Shown here piece after piece: positions 9,730 to 20,656 of a DNA stretch of 64,000 nucleotides. A program made the position numbers and the translations under genes. The notes beneath the pieces are model-generated. The model searched no databases. It was not told where the DNA came from and saw only the letters and a list, made by a program, of their open reading frames with translations. The stretch comes from Xiphydria camelus (lineage: Eukaryota; Arthropoda; Insecta; Hymenoptera; Xiphydriidae), in assembly GCA_963678675.1 (NCBI GenBank), contig OY783196.1, forward strand, positions 22,856,827 to 22,920,826, given 5' to 3'. The stretch's first letter is position 1. The number at the start of each line of letters is the position of its first letter.

Positions 9730-11029
9730 TGTATAGTAATGCTGGAGTGAAGGAACGTAAATTACTGCATATCGTGCTAAAAGCAATTTTCATCCTCGTA
9801 TGTTTTTACCCCGCTAATGGTGCGTTGTTCCGGTTTTTCCCTTTTGTATAATAAGAGTTCCTTCATTCGTGTCGTGTACTTCCAGACTGAATTTTGACTT
9901 GGAGAGTTTCGATTATATCCCCTCCCCCGATGATGACATCGCGTTGTACGGGGGTTCCTAAAGTCAATGTTTCACGATGTCTCGTTTTCCCTCTTGATAC
10001 ACCCTATTATTATTTTGTCTTCTTCCATATATCTTTTTTGAACAAGAGAATATGTAGAAGAGAGACAGGTCGGATTTGTTTATAAATTAAGTTTACAAGC
10101 AAAAAATTTATCGTTAAAGGAATAATCGCGGTCGAAGTTCACGTTATACGCGAAAGGAGTAAAACTTCCTTTTCCTTTATCTATATGCACGTGCATAAAT
10201 ATTTTCTTTGTCATTTTGCATCTCAACATTATTTTACAGCACCTCGCGGCACACATACCTACATACTGCTTTCGTTGGCGGGAAAGATTTTTCGAGCAAA
10301 TCCCGAAGTGCACTTTGCCACTTCATCGGCTTAAAACGGTTTATTGCCACTTTTTCCTTCACATCCGCACATATTTCTGTATAAGTACATCCTCTTACTC
10401 TCTCTATTTTTCTCTCTCACTATCTGTCTCGCATGCTGCAGAAATTTCAAAATACTGCTTTCCTCGTGCGATGTTTTCTGCTCATGACGTACGATGATTC
10501 ATCGCTCCGCTGCCATTTGTCTCGATGCGGACTTATTCTCCGGCGCGCCCCGTGGGACGCCAATTCCAATCGTGAGATGCATCGCTCGCGAAACTTATTT
10601 AGTCTCACGCGCGCGTTGAAAAGTTAAAGTGAAATTAGCGATCCGTCACTGACATTTTTTGCCCCTACGTAGACGTCGACACGAGAATAATATCTAGAAG
10701 AGCGAATGCACTCGTACGATTATGGGGGAAAAGGCTGAGCTTTTTCACGCAAATAACATTTTTCTGCAAGATCCGACGAACGATAAATTCATTACTTCAA
10801 TTATATAAAGCCCACATGCAATTCATAATTTAATGGCTTCTCTATTTTCAAATGAATGCATCTCTTTAATTGGAGAAACAAACATTGCAACCGTACATAA
10901 TCACTCTTTAAATCTGAGTCTCTGGAAATATCTGAAAATGAGTGTATATCTACATACAGGTAGAGTACAGATATTAAAATCCAGTAAATATATTAAGTCA
11001 CTGTAATTTTAGTAACTTATACACAGTTG
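9730..11029. other. Anonymous DNA
   Basis: Mixed composition with pyrimidine-rich CT stretches near 10392-10425. I see no gene or element. Confidence 0.5.
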
Positions 11030-11031
11030 GG

Positions 11032-11231
11032 AATATTGTGTCCAAATCAATCCATCCATTTTTGTATGTTAAAATCAACCGATTCTTTGAATTAATCCAA
11101 CGTTTTTTGTATCAAAATCAAACAAAATCTGTTAAAATTAATACAAAGAATGTTAAATTAACATAGATAATCAATTGACTTTAATATACAAAAATGGGTG
11201 GATCTATTCCGATGTAAAATTTCCAACTTTG
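11032..11231. mobile_element. MITE with CACAGTTGGGAA ends
   Basis: A 200-bp element between TA at 11030-11031 and 11232-11233. The arms read CACAGTTGGGAATATTGTG on the left and CAAAGTTGGAAATTTTACA on the right, read inverted. Pairing continues through CCATTTTTGTATGTTAAA near 11067 and its inverse near 11183. No coding capacity. Confidence 0.8.
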
Positions 11232-11233
11232 TA

Positions 11234-12702
11234 CTTCCACTCACTGGATTTCAATTACTATCTAATATAACTATCAGTGGTTTTGTCTGATTCAGATTAA
11301 GAGAGCAGAATCACGATATCTGGTGAAATCTTAGAACAAAATTTCCCGACTATTCGAGGATTTCCAGAATTTCCTGACTGCTAGAAACCATGTTAGATAA
11401 TATTCAAGTACTTAACACATTCGGGTAATTATTAAATCACACATTTGAGAAATATGTCTACATAACTATATCAAATTCACTGATAAGCTATTATTCCGAG
11501 TATATCCGAAAAATTTCTCGAGCGAACCATTCCGGAAATACCCATGACTAATCAAGTAATCAGCCACGCCAACACCCCACGTACCTATACACAGCCGCTC
11601 CCGATTCGCAATGCCATTCAAACCCCGACCTCATCGACGATATTTTCGCGCGGAACCCGAAGTAGTAATTTCCATCGGACGCGGCGAGATTTCGGACGTC
11701 TATATCTACCCGGCGTCGTCGTTAAATCGAGGCGCCCGGGCGAATAGAGGATAGCCCGCCGTCAAAACAATGAAATATCGGCTTCCTATGATGTCGAAGC
11801 GAGGTGTATAGATATAAATGAGCATCGGTTGATTGCTTCGAGTCATAAATCAAGATGTTTTCGGTTCGGCATGTTTCGACCGGGGGATGATCGTGCCTCT
11901 TGCGCGCGCGTAGCCCCAGCCGCCCTCCCGATGTCCTACCCCTTCTTCCGCAGCCCTTCGCGCGTCTCGCCCATAACCCTCACCCCCGAAACGATTGACT
12001 TTCGGAGTTACAATAAGTTTAGGAGTGTCGACAGAGATATCATCCCCGACATAAAAAGAGACTCGCGCACCCTCGCTCGTTCGCGCTCTCGTCCTCGAGT
12101 CTGTCGGCGCGGGGCATCCGTGAGTGTCGCGTCGCGCGGATGACGGACGCGAGAGTTCGTCGCGAAGGAATTCAAACGACCCTCGAAGAGCACGGGCGGG
12201 GCGGTACGCTCGTATAAATCTCCGCGCACCTCGCGGATCGCGCCCGCGGCGCGGCGGGTGAAGCGTTGCCAATTTGTTGGCGTTTGTTCTCGGTCGACTG
12301 GTACGGCCCGTCGGTCGGCGCACGGGCCGCGAGTTCATTTTATCGAATGATTTATTCAGGACATGATCATTAATGGAAGAACATTACTCTCTCGTCAAGA
12401 AATCAATAGACGGCGGGAGCCGGGCCTGCCTCCGGCGGTACAGCCGGGGGGATGGAGATTTGGCCCGCGCGCTTCGCTAAATCATGGAAACAAAACAGAA
12501 ACAAATCAAAATAAATTGCACCGGTAATGTATTCAGGCTGCAAATGATTATTCGAGATCCGACGGGGGCCCGGCCCTGCCTGTGGCTCACCGCAGACCGC
12601 GTTCGCCATTCCCGTTGTACCGCGTCCTGTCCGTTTCACTCGCCGCGTCGAATGATCGGGCGAATGCTCGATGTCGATTCTCGCATGGATATATCGTGTG
12701 AT
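11234..12702. other. Anonymous DNA, GC-rich in its second half
   Basis: AT-rich to about 11540, then CpG-rich. Overlapping arginine/proline-rich frames on both strands around 11830-12340 reflect composition. No gene is recognised. Confidence 0.45.
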
Positions 12703-12705
12703 TTG

Positions 12706-13228
12706 GTGCCGTTCACATATTACGTCACATAATTTGTGGAATCTCTCTATACTCCCTCCTCCTTTGTCACAGTGTGTTACAAATTTAAACCCCCCGCCCA
12801 CCTTTTGTGAGGTTACACAAATATGTAGACACATGTAACCATCTGTTTTTAAAAAAATGTCCAATGTTTCGTATTTGCTTGAATTATTCTACACGATCTC
12901 TCTACTTCCATTTTCCTGTGATCATATGGGAAAGTGAAACGAGGCATTAAATATCAATAATATACTCATTTGTTAATTTGTATTTATTTCAAAATAACAT
13001 TGTACCAACTGGTATATTAGAACTTTGATAAATAATGAACTGCTGCAGTTTATAAAAGAATGCTTCGCACGAAAAATGCAATTTCTTTTAGCAATATTAT
13101 ATACCGTTTTATCTAAAACTTGTGATGTCTTAAATACAAGGCCCATTCCCTCCACCATATCACATTTTGTTACACTTTTGTGACCCCCTTCTCCCCCTTA
13201 AGGTATAACGTAATATGTGAACAGCCAC
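12706..13228. mobile_element. Probable TIR element with GTTCACATATTACG ends
   Basis: The left end reads GTGCCGTTCACATATTACG and the right end, inverted, GTGGCTGTTCACATATTACG. C-rich blocks near 12750-12805 and 13183-13200 sit next to GTTACA and GTGAC-type motifs on both sides. The middle is AT-rich and non-coding. Superfamily unresolved. Confidence 0.6.
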
Positions 13229-13255
13229 TTTCGTGAATGGTGATCATAGGCGGTA

Positions 13256-13412
13256 TGCGAGTGCGAGTGAGAACGACGATTAACACCGAGTGAACGCAGA
13301 AGAGTTCCTCTGCCGCACACTCAGACTGGACAAGTCTGAGAATAGAGGATGCGCGACAGAGAGGCTCTTCTGCGTTTACTCGGATTAATCATCATTCTCT
13401 CTCGTACTTGCA
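13256..13412. mobile_element. Small fold-back MITE
   Basis: TA at 13254-13255 and 13413-13414 flank arms TGCGAGTGCGAGTGAGAACG and, inverted, TGCAAGTACGAGAGAGAATG. They pair on through ACGCAGAAGAG and its inverse over about 70 bp. No coding capacity. Confidence 0.75.
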
Positions 13413-13558
13413 TATAGCTTATTATATAATCATGCAATAAAAGTTATTTGTACTATACTCATGATCTGTTTAATTATAAATATGGTACCTACTAGCAACC
13501 AGGAAAAATTAACCTTGCGATTATGATTAATTTTACTACCAATTTTTCTCTCAGTATA

Positions 13559-13700
13559 GTTTTTGGAATGAAAAAGATGCGATATTTATAACGTACAACG
13601 GTACTCTGTGCTATGTCCCTCCCGAGGACTACTTCTGCTATATGAAATATCATTAAGTACTCCATTTATTGAGTACTTTGTACAACATTCTTTTTCCATG
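13559..13700 (-). repeat. Family C repeat, partial copy (minus)
   Basis: Read on the minus strand from 13700: CATGGAAAAAGAATGTTGTA, then CAAAGTA and TTCAT(A)T-AGCAGAAG blocks. The same order is found at 37549-37755 and 60179-60470. Only about half of the element is present. It abuts a CTCTCAGTATA end at 13548-13558, so another element may have truncated it. Confidence 0.65.
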
Positions 13701-13701
13701 T

Positions 13702-14634
13702 ATATTTCCATAAAATCGTTTAGGTTATATCTGCTATGTTATGCTTTTGGTCATATTTTATCCGCCGGCTATTTCGAGCATTTCGAGCATTATATACGAA
13801 TTAATTATTTTATTAATTAATTACGAATTGCGTCCGTTATTAAAAGCAAAGGCGATGTGTTACCCAGTGGTGAATTTTTCAAGACTTGCAATATTTTTTT
13901 CATTTTGTTTGCAGTTTATCATCGTAACATGAATAAACTGCTAGTAGGTCTTAAGCTCTGTAAAAATGTTGGTTGAAAAAAAAATAACGTGCATATTAAC
14001 ATAAACTTTAAATTTATCTTGATTGGGTGCCAATAACTGGAAAAATTTTGCAACTGGGCCAACTGAAGCGGGAACGGGCTCGTATAATCGGAAAAGGAAA
14101 AGGGAAGATTTATAATTGCCGCGCCGTAGGCAATGATAAGTGCAGGCGGTACGTGTAATTGAGGCGCGAGCCGGAGACGGTTGCGCGAGTTCTTCGGGGG
14201 TGAAATTGTCGGCGATGGGGTTGGGTGAGGTTTGAAGACAGGCGTAACACGGGTCTAATAGCTCGTTTGATCCGACACCCTATTCCATTCCGGGTCTTGC
14301 CTTGCCGCGCGTCCCGCCTCGCCTCGTCCGACTTTGCTTTGCCGGTGGAGTTGCCTCGTCTCACTTTGCCGCGCTTCGTCTTACCTTCGAAACCATTTCT
14401 TCCGATTCTACACGCCCGTGGTTCATCTCGAACGGGTATGGTAACAGTTCGGTGATTCGCGAGTTTTGTCGAAGTATAGGGGTGGGTAGTCGAATTTGGA
14501 TCGGCGCTCAGGCTGGACCACCTCTGTATCTAGAATCGTTATTACCCTATCAGCTACAAATATTCGTATGGCCATCAGAACTAATGGAGAAGGTGCGTCT
14601 TTCAACTCCAAGTCTGAGCATACGCTGTATTTAT
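13702..14634. other. Anonymous DNA
   Basis: AT-rich to about 14040, then GC-rich. I see no gene or element. Confidence 0.45.
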
Positions 14635-14834
14635 CCCTTTCGCTGCGAACAGCGCCTTTAGGCGCCCAGTCGGAGTCGCTCTTTTCGAGCGAACAGCGCC
14701 TTTAGGCGCCGTTAATTCGCTGCGAACAGCGCCTTTAGGCGCCGTTCATTTGTTATCAGTAGCTGACCAATAATGCCCATGAATTCGTTCGTTTTCGCCG
14801 CAACTCATTTCTGAGCGCTCCGCAGCGAAAGGGT
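14635..14834. mobile_element. MITE-like element carrying three 22-bp hairpin repeats
   Basis: The ends are CCCTTTCGCTGCG and its exact inverse CGCAGCGAAAGGG. Inside, GCGAACAGCGCCTTTAGGCGCC occurs at 14645-14666, 14689-14710 and 14722-14743. Each copy contains the small stem GCGCC-TTTA-GGCGC. No coding capacity. Confidence 0.7.
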
Positions 14835-14876
14835 TATTTAACTAAAGAAAGCAAAATATTTCTATTGTCCTAGATA

Positions 14877-15226
14877 CACACTATGATAGAAATAATTGCT
14901 AGTGTCAAAATAGTTACATATTTACGCGCAAAGGGCGGTAACCCGCCTCACAGACACGCAAACGCGCCACTTTCTTTCATTTGTCATGAAAAAAATATGT
15001 GTTGAATCAGGAACATAATATGATCTTACAAATTTTTAAGAATACAGATTCTTGGTCGAAAAATATATATTTTCGATTAAAGAAAACTTTCGTTGCAGCA
15101 AGAAATTCTTCCTGCGCGAAAAAAAAAAAATTACTCGAGCCCATCAAATATTTTCTTGCGTGAAGGAAACCATGGCTTGATCCTGGAATTATATCATGTT
15201 TTTGATTGAAGAAAACATTTGTGTGG
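14877..15226. mobile_element. Family D MITE, 3'-truncated copy
   Basis: After TA at 14875-14876 it contains AGAAATAATTGCTAGTGTC, then TTTTTAAGAATA(C)AGATTCTTG, GAAACCATGG and GAAAACATTT blocks, in the order seen at 38147-38439. It is interrupted by extra sequence near 14915-15030 and stops at about 15226, before the expected terminus. Confidence 0.65.
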
Positions 15227-15566
15227 CTCTCCCCTGTATAGCGCGTGGAAGTTTCGATTACACGCGTTTGATATGTCTGAAGAATAAGGAGGATTCGGGA
15301 GGTATACATATCGACGCTCTCGATCCTTGCCCCTCGACGCCACAGCCCTTCCAGTATGGCTTACGGAAGAAAGGACGGACCCCCCCCTCCCGCGAGTAAA
15401 TCGGCCGGCACCTCGAGAGAGCAGGGGTGGCGTTTCGAGAATTCTTAGGCCGCGGGGCGCGAGCGCTCGAGCGAGGGAGTGTAGGCCGGGAGAAAAAGTC
15501 AAAGATTAAATCTGCGTCGGTAATTCGCCGGAAGATCGTACAAATTCCCCGGGGAATAAATTCTCC

Positions 15567-15584
15567 CGCGCGCGCGCGCGCGCG
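15567..15584. repeat. (CG)n microsatellite
   Basis: Nine CG units in an otherwise GC-rich stretch. Alternating purine-pyrimidine DNA of this kind can adopt Z-form. Confidence 0.9.
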
Positions 15585-16947
15585 TACCTACTCTAAAAAT
15601 CCCCGTGACGCGACAGCGGAGGGGCGTCGGTGCGGAGGGAGAGTCGGGGGTGGACGAGCGGCGGGGCGAGGAGGAGGTGGGAAGGACTTTTTTATCCGCG
15701 GCAATTTATTTCTCTCAGACGGACAAATGTTGAAACGGGGTAGCGCCTAATAATGTAAGCTCCGGATAAATGAATGGGCGAAGGTAAGACTCCCGCAGTC
15801 GAAGTGGGGAGTCGAGGAGGGTAGGAGCGTTGAGGAGCGGCCGGGGCGGGAGGGAGAGGAAGGGAGCGGTTGGACGAAGCGGGGAATGAGCGGGGCTGGA
15901 TGACAGAGCGAGGGCGCGGGATGAGGAATAAGAGGATGGTCCTTAAAAGTTCGAGAAGAGCTCCTTCCAGCGGCAGCCAGCAGAGTTGTTATCTAATTTT
16001 ACTCTCAACGCTTCTTCGATTTATTCGCCAACTTCTCGACGCATTACAATATGCTGCTAACGGAGGCCGGATCCTCTCCTCACACCCCACCGCGCGCGTC
16101 GTCCTGCCGGCACCACGCTTCAACCCCCTCCCCGGTTCCCCGGCACTTTCTCAGTCTCTACGGTCGACGCGAGACTTTTCGCGCCGTCCTTCTTCCCCGT
16201 CCTCTCGCGAACGATCGCTCTCGAGTATAGGCATTACGCGCGGGCGAAGGGCCCGCGCGATAAGGGCGAACGTCGTTCCTCGGCGAATCGAACTTGCCGG
16301 CGAGCGAGCGCAAAGAAGCGGCGAGCTTGAGAGAGCCGGGGCTCTATCGCGTTAGCGCAGGAGGCCGCGGCAGAGTTCCCCTTCATTATTTATACCGTAA
16401 TAAAGTAACGTAGCGGAAAAAACGACGGAGCATGATCTCGATACGAGGAGCGAGTAGGCGAGCCGCGCCGTAAAGCCGGGAGGTGTATCCGTGTAGCTCG
16501 CAGCTGTATACCCGGTACATCTACCAGCGTCTATCGAACCTCATATCGAGGTATCGAGTGAGGGGCGCGGAAAGGCGAGGAGTAACCGGTACAGGGGGAC
16601 GCGTGGTGTACCTACGTACGCGGTGTGCGCGCGGGTTGGAGCGGATGGTGGCGAGTGACGGGGACAAATGTTTTCCAATCTGTCCGCTCGCATCCGCCAC
16701 AAAGGAAATGGTCGACGCGTTTACGTGCCTCGCGTGTACCGGTCGCGCGCCCGCGAAACTATCGTCCGCGCGCTTTGCTCCGTTCGACCGCACCGTGCCA
16801 CTGCGCTGCAGGACGACCACGTTCGTAAACTATTTTAATTACGCCTCGGCTGTCGGTTCGCTCGACCCTTGCCCGCGCGTTACCATGACTCGCAACTGTT
16901 TCGGCATTTTTACACGCTGCTTTCGTCCCGAATAGTTGGAATCCTTT

Positions 16948-16990
16948 GAGGAGGAGGAGGAGGAGGAGGAGGAGGAGGAGGAGGAGGAGG
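16948..16990 (+). repeat. (GAG)n microsatellite
   Basis: About fourteen GAG units without interruption. No frame around it looks coding. Confidence 0.9.
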
Positions 16991-17199
16991 CGAAGGCTCG
17001 ATTAAGGCTTCGAGGGGGTTAGAGATGTTGGGAACGTCATTTTGGTGGTGGTGGTATTGGACAATCTACGTCTTTTGTACCGACGCTGAGGGGTCGATCG
17101 AAAAGACTGTCGCGTCATTGCGTTACGCAATGGTAGAGTGAGTAACCAATTGAAGAGTGATGGCATAATTTTCGTCGTGTTTTTATATCTCGGGATCTA

Positions 17200-17419
17200 C
17201 CATATGAGGCTAAACTTATTCGCCAGAAAAGAAACTCGAATCACTATTATCTCGCAATCTATGAGCTTTTGGCTCATATTTATAGGTATAATATACTTTT
17301 TTGAGGATTACGTTTTTATCTACAATAAAGTCTTATATCGGTATAAGCCCAAGTTTATAATTAATGAGATAATAGTGATTGAAGTTTCTTTCCTGGCGAG
17401 TAAGTTCAGCTTCATATGG
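17200..17419. mobile_element. MITE with CCATATGA ends, family E copy 1
   Basis: TA at 17198-17199 and 17420-17421 flank a 220-bp element. About 52-bp arms start CCATATGAGGCTAAACTTA on the left and CCATATGAAGCTGAACTTA on the right, read inverted, and continue through AATCACTATTATCTC in both. A second copy starts at 36399. Confidence 0.85.
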
Positions 17420-17706
17420 TATAAAGCAAGGAGTGAGCGTAATACGCGACTACCGTCACAATGTCATTTAATCCTTAGATGCGTGTGTGAAAAATTATAC
17501 TCTTTTGCATAAGTCGTGTCTCACAGACCCGCTACAAATTATAATATAAATCATATTTTGATTTTAGAATATAATGTTTTTTAGCGAAGAAAATAATGTT
17601 AGACATTATACATTTTTTTCATATTGCATGAAATATATTTGTCATCGGAAAATTAAAATAGACGTAAATCAGTCGATCATTAATTATCAGTTATGATATC
17701 ACCTTG

Positions 17707-18346
17707 ACCTTACAGAAATTGTCAATTTTTTCGAAAAATAAAAATCTTCGGAATTGGAATCTCGACCACCCTATCCGATGTATTTTTTTATGCTGATTCC
17801 GAAAAGCACGGTTATTTGGTCGAAATCTCAAAGGAAATATGAAATAACGCTGATTTTGTGTATAAAGAAATTTTTTTTTCCGCAACAAATCATCGATATC
17901 TCGGTGTTCCGTTGAGATTTCCTCAATAGATATATCATTTTCGTAATCAGCGCGAAAAAATACATAAGATAAGATGGTCGAGAATTCGATTCCAGAGATT
18001 TCGATTTTTGCGAAAAATCTAAGGGGTATGCCTTAGATTTTTTGCAAAAATCGAAATCTCTGGAATCGAATTCTGGATCACCCTATCTTATGTATTTTTT
18101 TACGCTGATTCCGAAAAGCACGGTTATTTGGTCGAGATCTCAAAGGAAATATGAAATAACGCTGATTTTGTGTATAAAGAAATTTTTTTTCCGCAAGAAA
18201 TCATCGATATCTCGGTGTTCCGTTGGGATTTCCTCAAGAAATATATCATTTTCGTAATCAGCGCGAAAAAATACATAAGATAGGATGGTCGAGAATTCGA
18301 TTTCAGAGATTTCGATTTTTGCGAAAAATCGCATTTTCTGTAAGGT
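17707..18346. mobile_element. Palindromic element made of two tandem units
   Basis: The outer ends are ACCTTACAGAAA and its inverse TTTCTGTAAGGT. Inside are two head-to-tail units of about 310 bp (17730-18020 and 18035-18330). Each holds CTGATTCCGAAAAGCACGG, GGAAATATGAAATAACGCTG and a TCATCGATATCTCGGTGTTC block, with few differences. Each unit is also itself an imperfect palindrome, from GCTGATTCCGAAAA to TTTTCGTAATCAGC. No coding capacity. Confidence 0.85.
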
Positions 18347-18519
18347 CCCGGTATTTATTGCCGGGTCTTGTAGACACGACCTATGCGTCTATGGGTTAGC
18401 AGAAAAAATATGTTCTCTTTGTCTTGGCCGAATTATTAAAGTTATAATTGATACGCGCGCGCGCGTCATTCTGCATTTCGTCGCGGATCGAGCCAATTAT
18501 TTTTTTATTTCTTTTAAAT

Positions 18520-18865
18520 AAACCCTGATACAAAAGGTAAAATAAAACGTTCTTTTAAATTATTTTATTTTTATATTATTTCAAAATATCCTTGCAGTAA
18601 AAATTATTTTTACTAAAATAAGTATAAATAAATTTATAAAACTATTTTTATTTTAATATTTTAAATAAATTAAAAAAAATTTAATTATAAAATTGAATTA
18701 AAAATTTAATTTTCTTTTTAATGTAAATAAAATATTTTTATAAAACTAAAATTTTATTAATTTTATTAATAATTAAATTCTTTATATTAATAAAAATTGA
18801 TATTTATAATCAGTTAATAATTATGACTAAAATCTTTTATCTTATTTTGTTTAAAAGTTATAAAG
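18520..18865. other. Extremely AT-rich block
   Basis: Nearly all A and T, rich in AAATTTAAT and TTATTAAT strings, with sharp borders to CpG-rich DNA after 18875. No open frame or inverted termini. A nuclear copy of mitochondrial DNA is one possibility, and local AT-rich drift is another. I cannot match it to a mitochondrial gene by eye. Confidence 0.5.
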
Positions 18866-19261
18866 ATGAATAATAGCGCGTGTTTCGCCTCGTGACGTCG
18901 CGCGTCAGCCTTGCCTTGCTCGACGCGTAACGTCACACGGGAGAATTTCCGCGGTGAAACTTTAGAGAGTTTACCGTGTCTTTACTTTGCTGCCGTATTC
19001 GTTCCCTCACAATTGTGTCTGCATTTTTGCTATATTTCGATTACGAGTTGGAAATACTTCCACAGCAGTTATACGATTAACTTTCCTGGAACGCACAGTG
19101 TTTAAATCGTAACGTCAACACAGACAGGGTATGTCATATCCTGCTATCATATTGCGGTTATAACCTCGTCTTTTGCAAAGATTTTAAGCTTTTTCTTTAA
19201 TTGTATGTTAAATCTCAAGTAATAAGATTATTTAAATGGAATCGTGGTCTGACGTTTATTT
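18866..19261. other. Anonymous DNA
   Basis: GC-rich then AT-rich, with no gene or repeat recognised. Confidence 0.4.
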
Positions 19262-19432
19262 CCAAAAATATTTTTTGTCACTCAGTGTCAAATACTCGGT
19301 TTCATTGGCGTCCTCGACGCATGTGAAATCATCTTTCACACACCAATTCGTGAAAAGTTGCGCAGTGCGTGAAATAACCTGCGCAGTGCGTGAAATCGTC
19401 AACCTCGTATTTGACACTTAGTGACAAAAAAT
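19262..19432 (+). mobile_element. Fold-back unit F1 of a composite repeat, copy 1
   Basis: The ends TTTTTTGTCACTCAGTGTCA (from 19270) and inverted GTATTTGACACTTAGTGACA bound the unit. Two adjacent GCGCAGTGCGTGAAAT repeats lie inside (near 19360 and 19381). The unit recurs inverted at 40950-41116, next to the same partner unit. Confidence 0.75.
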
Positions 19433-19434
19433 AG

Positions 19435-19552
19435 AATTCGTTATTCGGTTGTTTCGCGCCGTTTTAATGAGAGTGATTGCCGTACTCGCTTCGCTCGTGC
19501 GGCAAACTTCACACTCGTTAAAAACGGCGCTTCACGCCCTCATAACGAAAAT
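19435..19552 (+). mobile_element. Fold-back unit F2 of a composite repeat, copy 1
   Basis: Arms begin TTCGTTATTCGG on the left and TTTCGTTATGAGG on the right, read inverted. They pair through GCGCCGTTTTAA and TGCCG(T/C)AC around a short CTTCG loop near 19492. The same unit lies at 40832-40945 on the other strand. Confidence 0.7.
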
Positions 19553-20654
19553 AACTATGAAAGTAAGTAAATCAAAGTGTAACAAAAGAGCGCGCGTTAA
19601 AAAAATCGACATGGCTTCCGCTGATTATGTGTTCCAGGATTAATAGTGCGATTAAGTGTTGTAATAATATTTTTGGCTATACCTACATATGCCAAAACAG
19701 TACACAGAAATATTGCTGATTCGCGCAAGTATTTTTGATGAGTGTAAACTAACGTTTAATTGAATCTACTTGCGAGGAATCAATTTTTTGCACCGGATAA
19801 TCACTGCCGCACGCGTAAACTGTAACATCGAAGACCCACCCTCAAGCGAGGACTTCGGAAGTTAGTCCTTTGACCCTAATATATTTCTAATACCCGTCCA
19901 CCCTCTCGATAGTCGATCTCGGCCCTGACCCCGCAGCTATTTCGAAATTCGCAACATTACTCCGAAATAGTTCGAATCTTCGGGATCGCGGAGTACGCTA
20001 AACTCGCCTAAACTTCTGCAAACGAGATGCCGTCCGCACGGAGTCGCCGAAAGAGACGTCACTCTGGCGATACACGGATATCCGTTTCACACTTCCATTC
20101 GGACTTTTATCGTCCCACACCGCTGTACACGTAGATGCACGCACCCCTGCCTCGCCCACGAAGAATACCTGAGGGAAGTACAGTGGCGAGGCAGGCGCAA
20201 TATCCTCCTCGCCGTCGCGCCGTTCGATCTCGTCATCAAAGCCAACTTCCACTCGACGTTAATATCGCCCGGAACGTTTCTCCCTTCGCCCCTCTGTCCC
20301 CTGCAGCCTCTCTGTTACCAATCGCGCGCTTCGGATACGCTATTTGCATATTACCGCTGCGCGCACGAGTAACGCGCGGGCTATCGGAATACCTCTTCGT
20401 CAAAGGGGGAAACGCATTCCTCGTATTTCCTCTGACAAAAATGTTGATACCTACCCGATACCTACCGCGACCGACCCGCCTTTTGCTCGCGCGCCCGCGG
20501 TCGTCGCGCAGACACGCCGCCGACCAGAGATTGATACGCGACGTATACGTGGAAGCGGAACACGCGCGTGCGGTGGTTTAGAAAATGCTCGACGCTCGCC
20601 GTGCCGGTAGGCGAACCTGTGTAGACGACTGTACGCGATAAGCGTGTGTACGTA
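19553..20654. other. Anonymous DNA, GC-rich after 19800
   Basis: No gene or repeat recognised. The overlapping frames on both strands around 20135-20675 are arginine-rich and have no domain. Confidence 0.45.
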
Positions 20655-20656
20655 TA

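Larger units (their letters stand above)
15227..17197. other. Anonymous GC-rich DNA
   Basis: Strongly CpG-rich, with several arginine-rich frames on both strands and no recognisable domain. Apart from two microsatellites listed separately I see nothing. Confidence 0.45.

Noticed and set aside
9190..9786. Two open frames on opposite strands with the same C-terminal 48 residues
   Set aside because: They share sequence only because they lie in the two arms of one palindrome. No start or domain supports coding.
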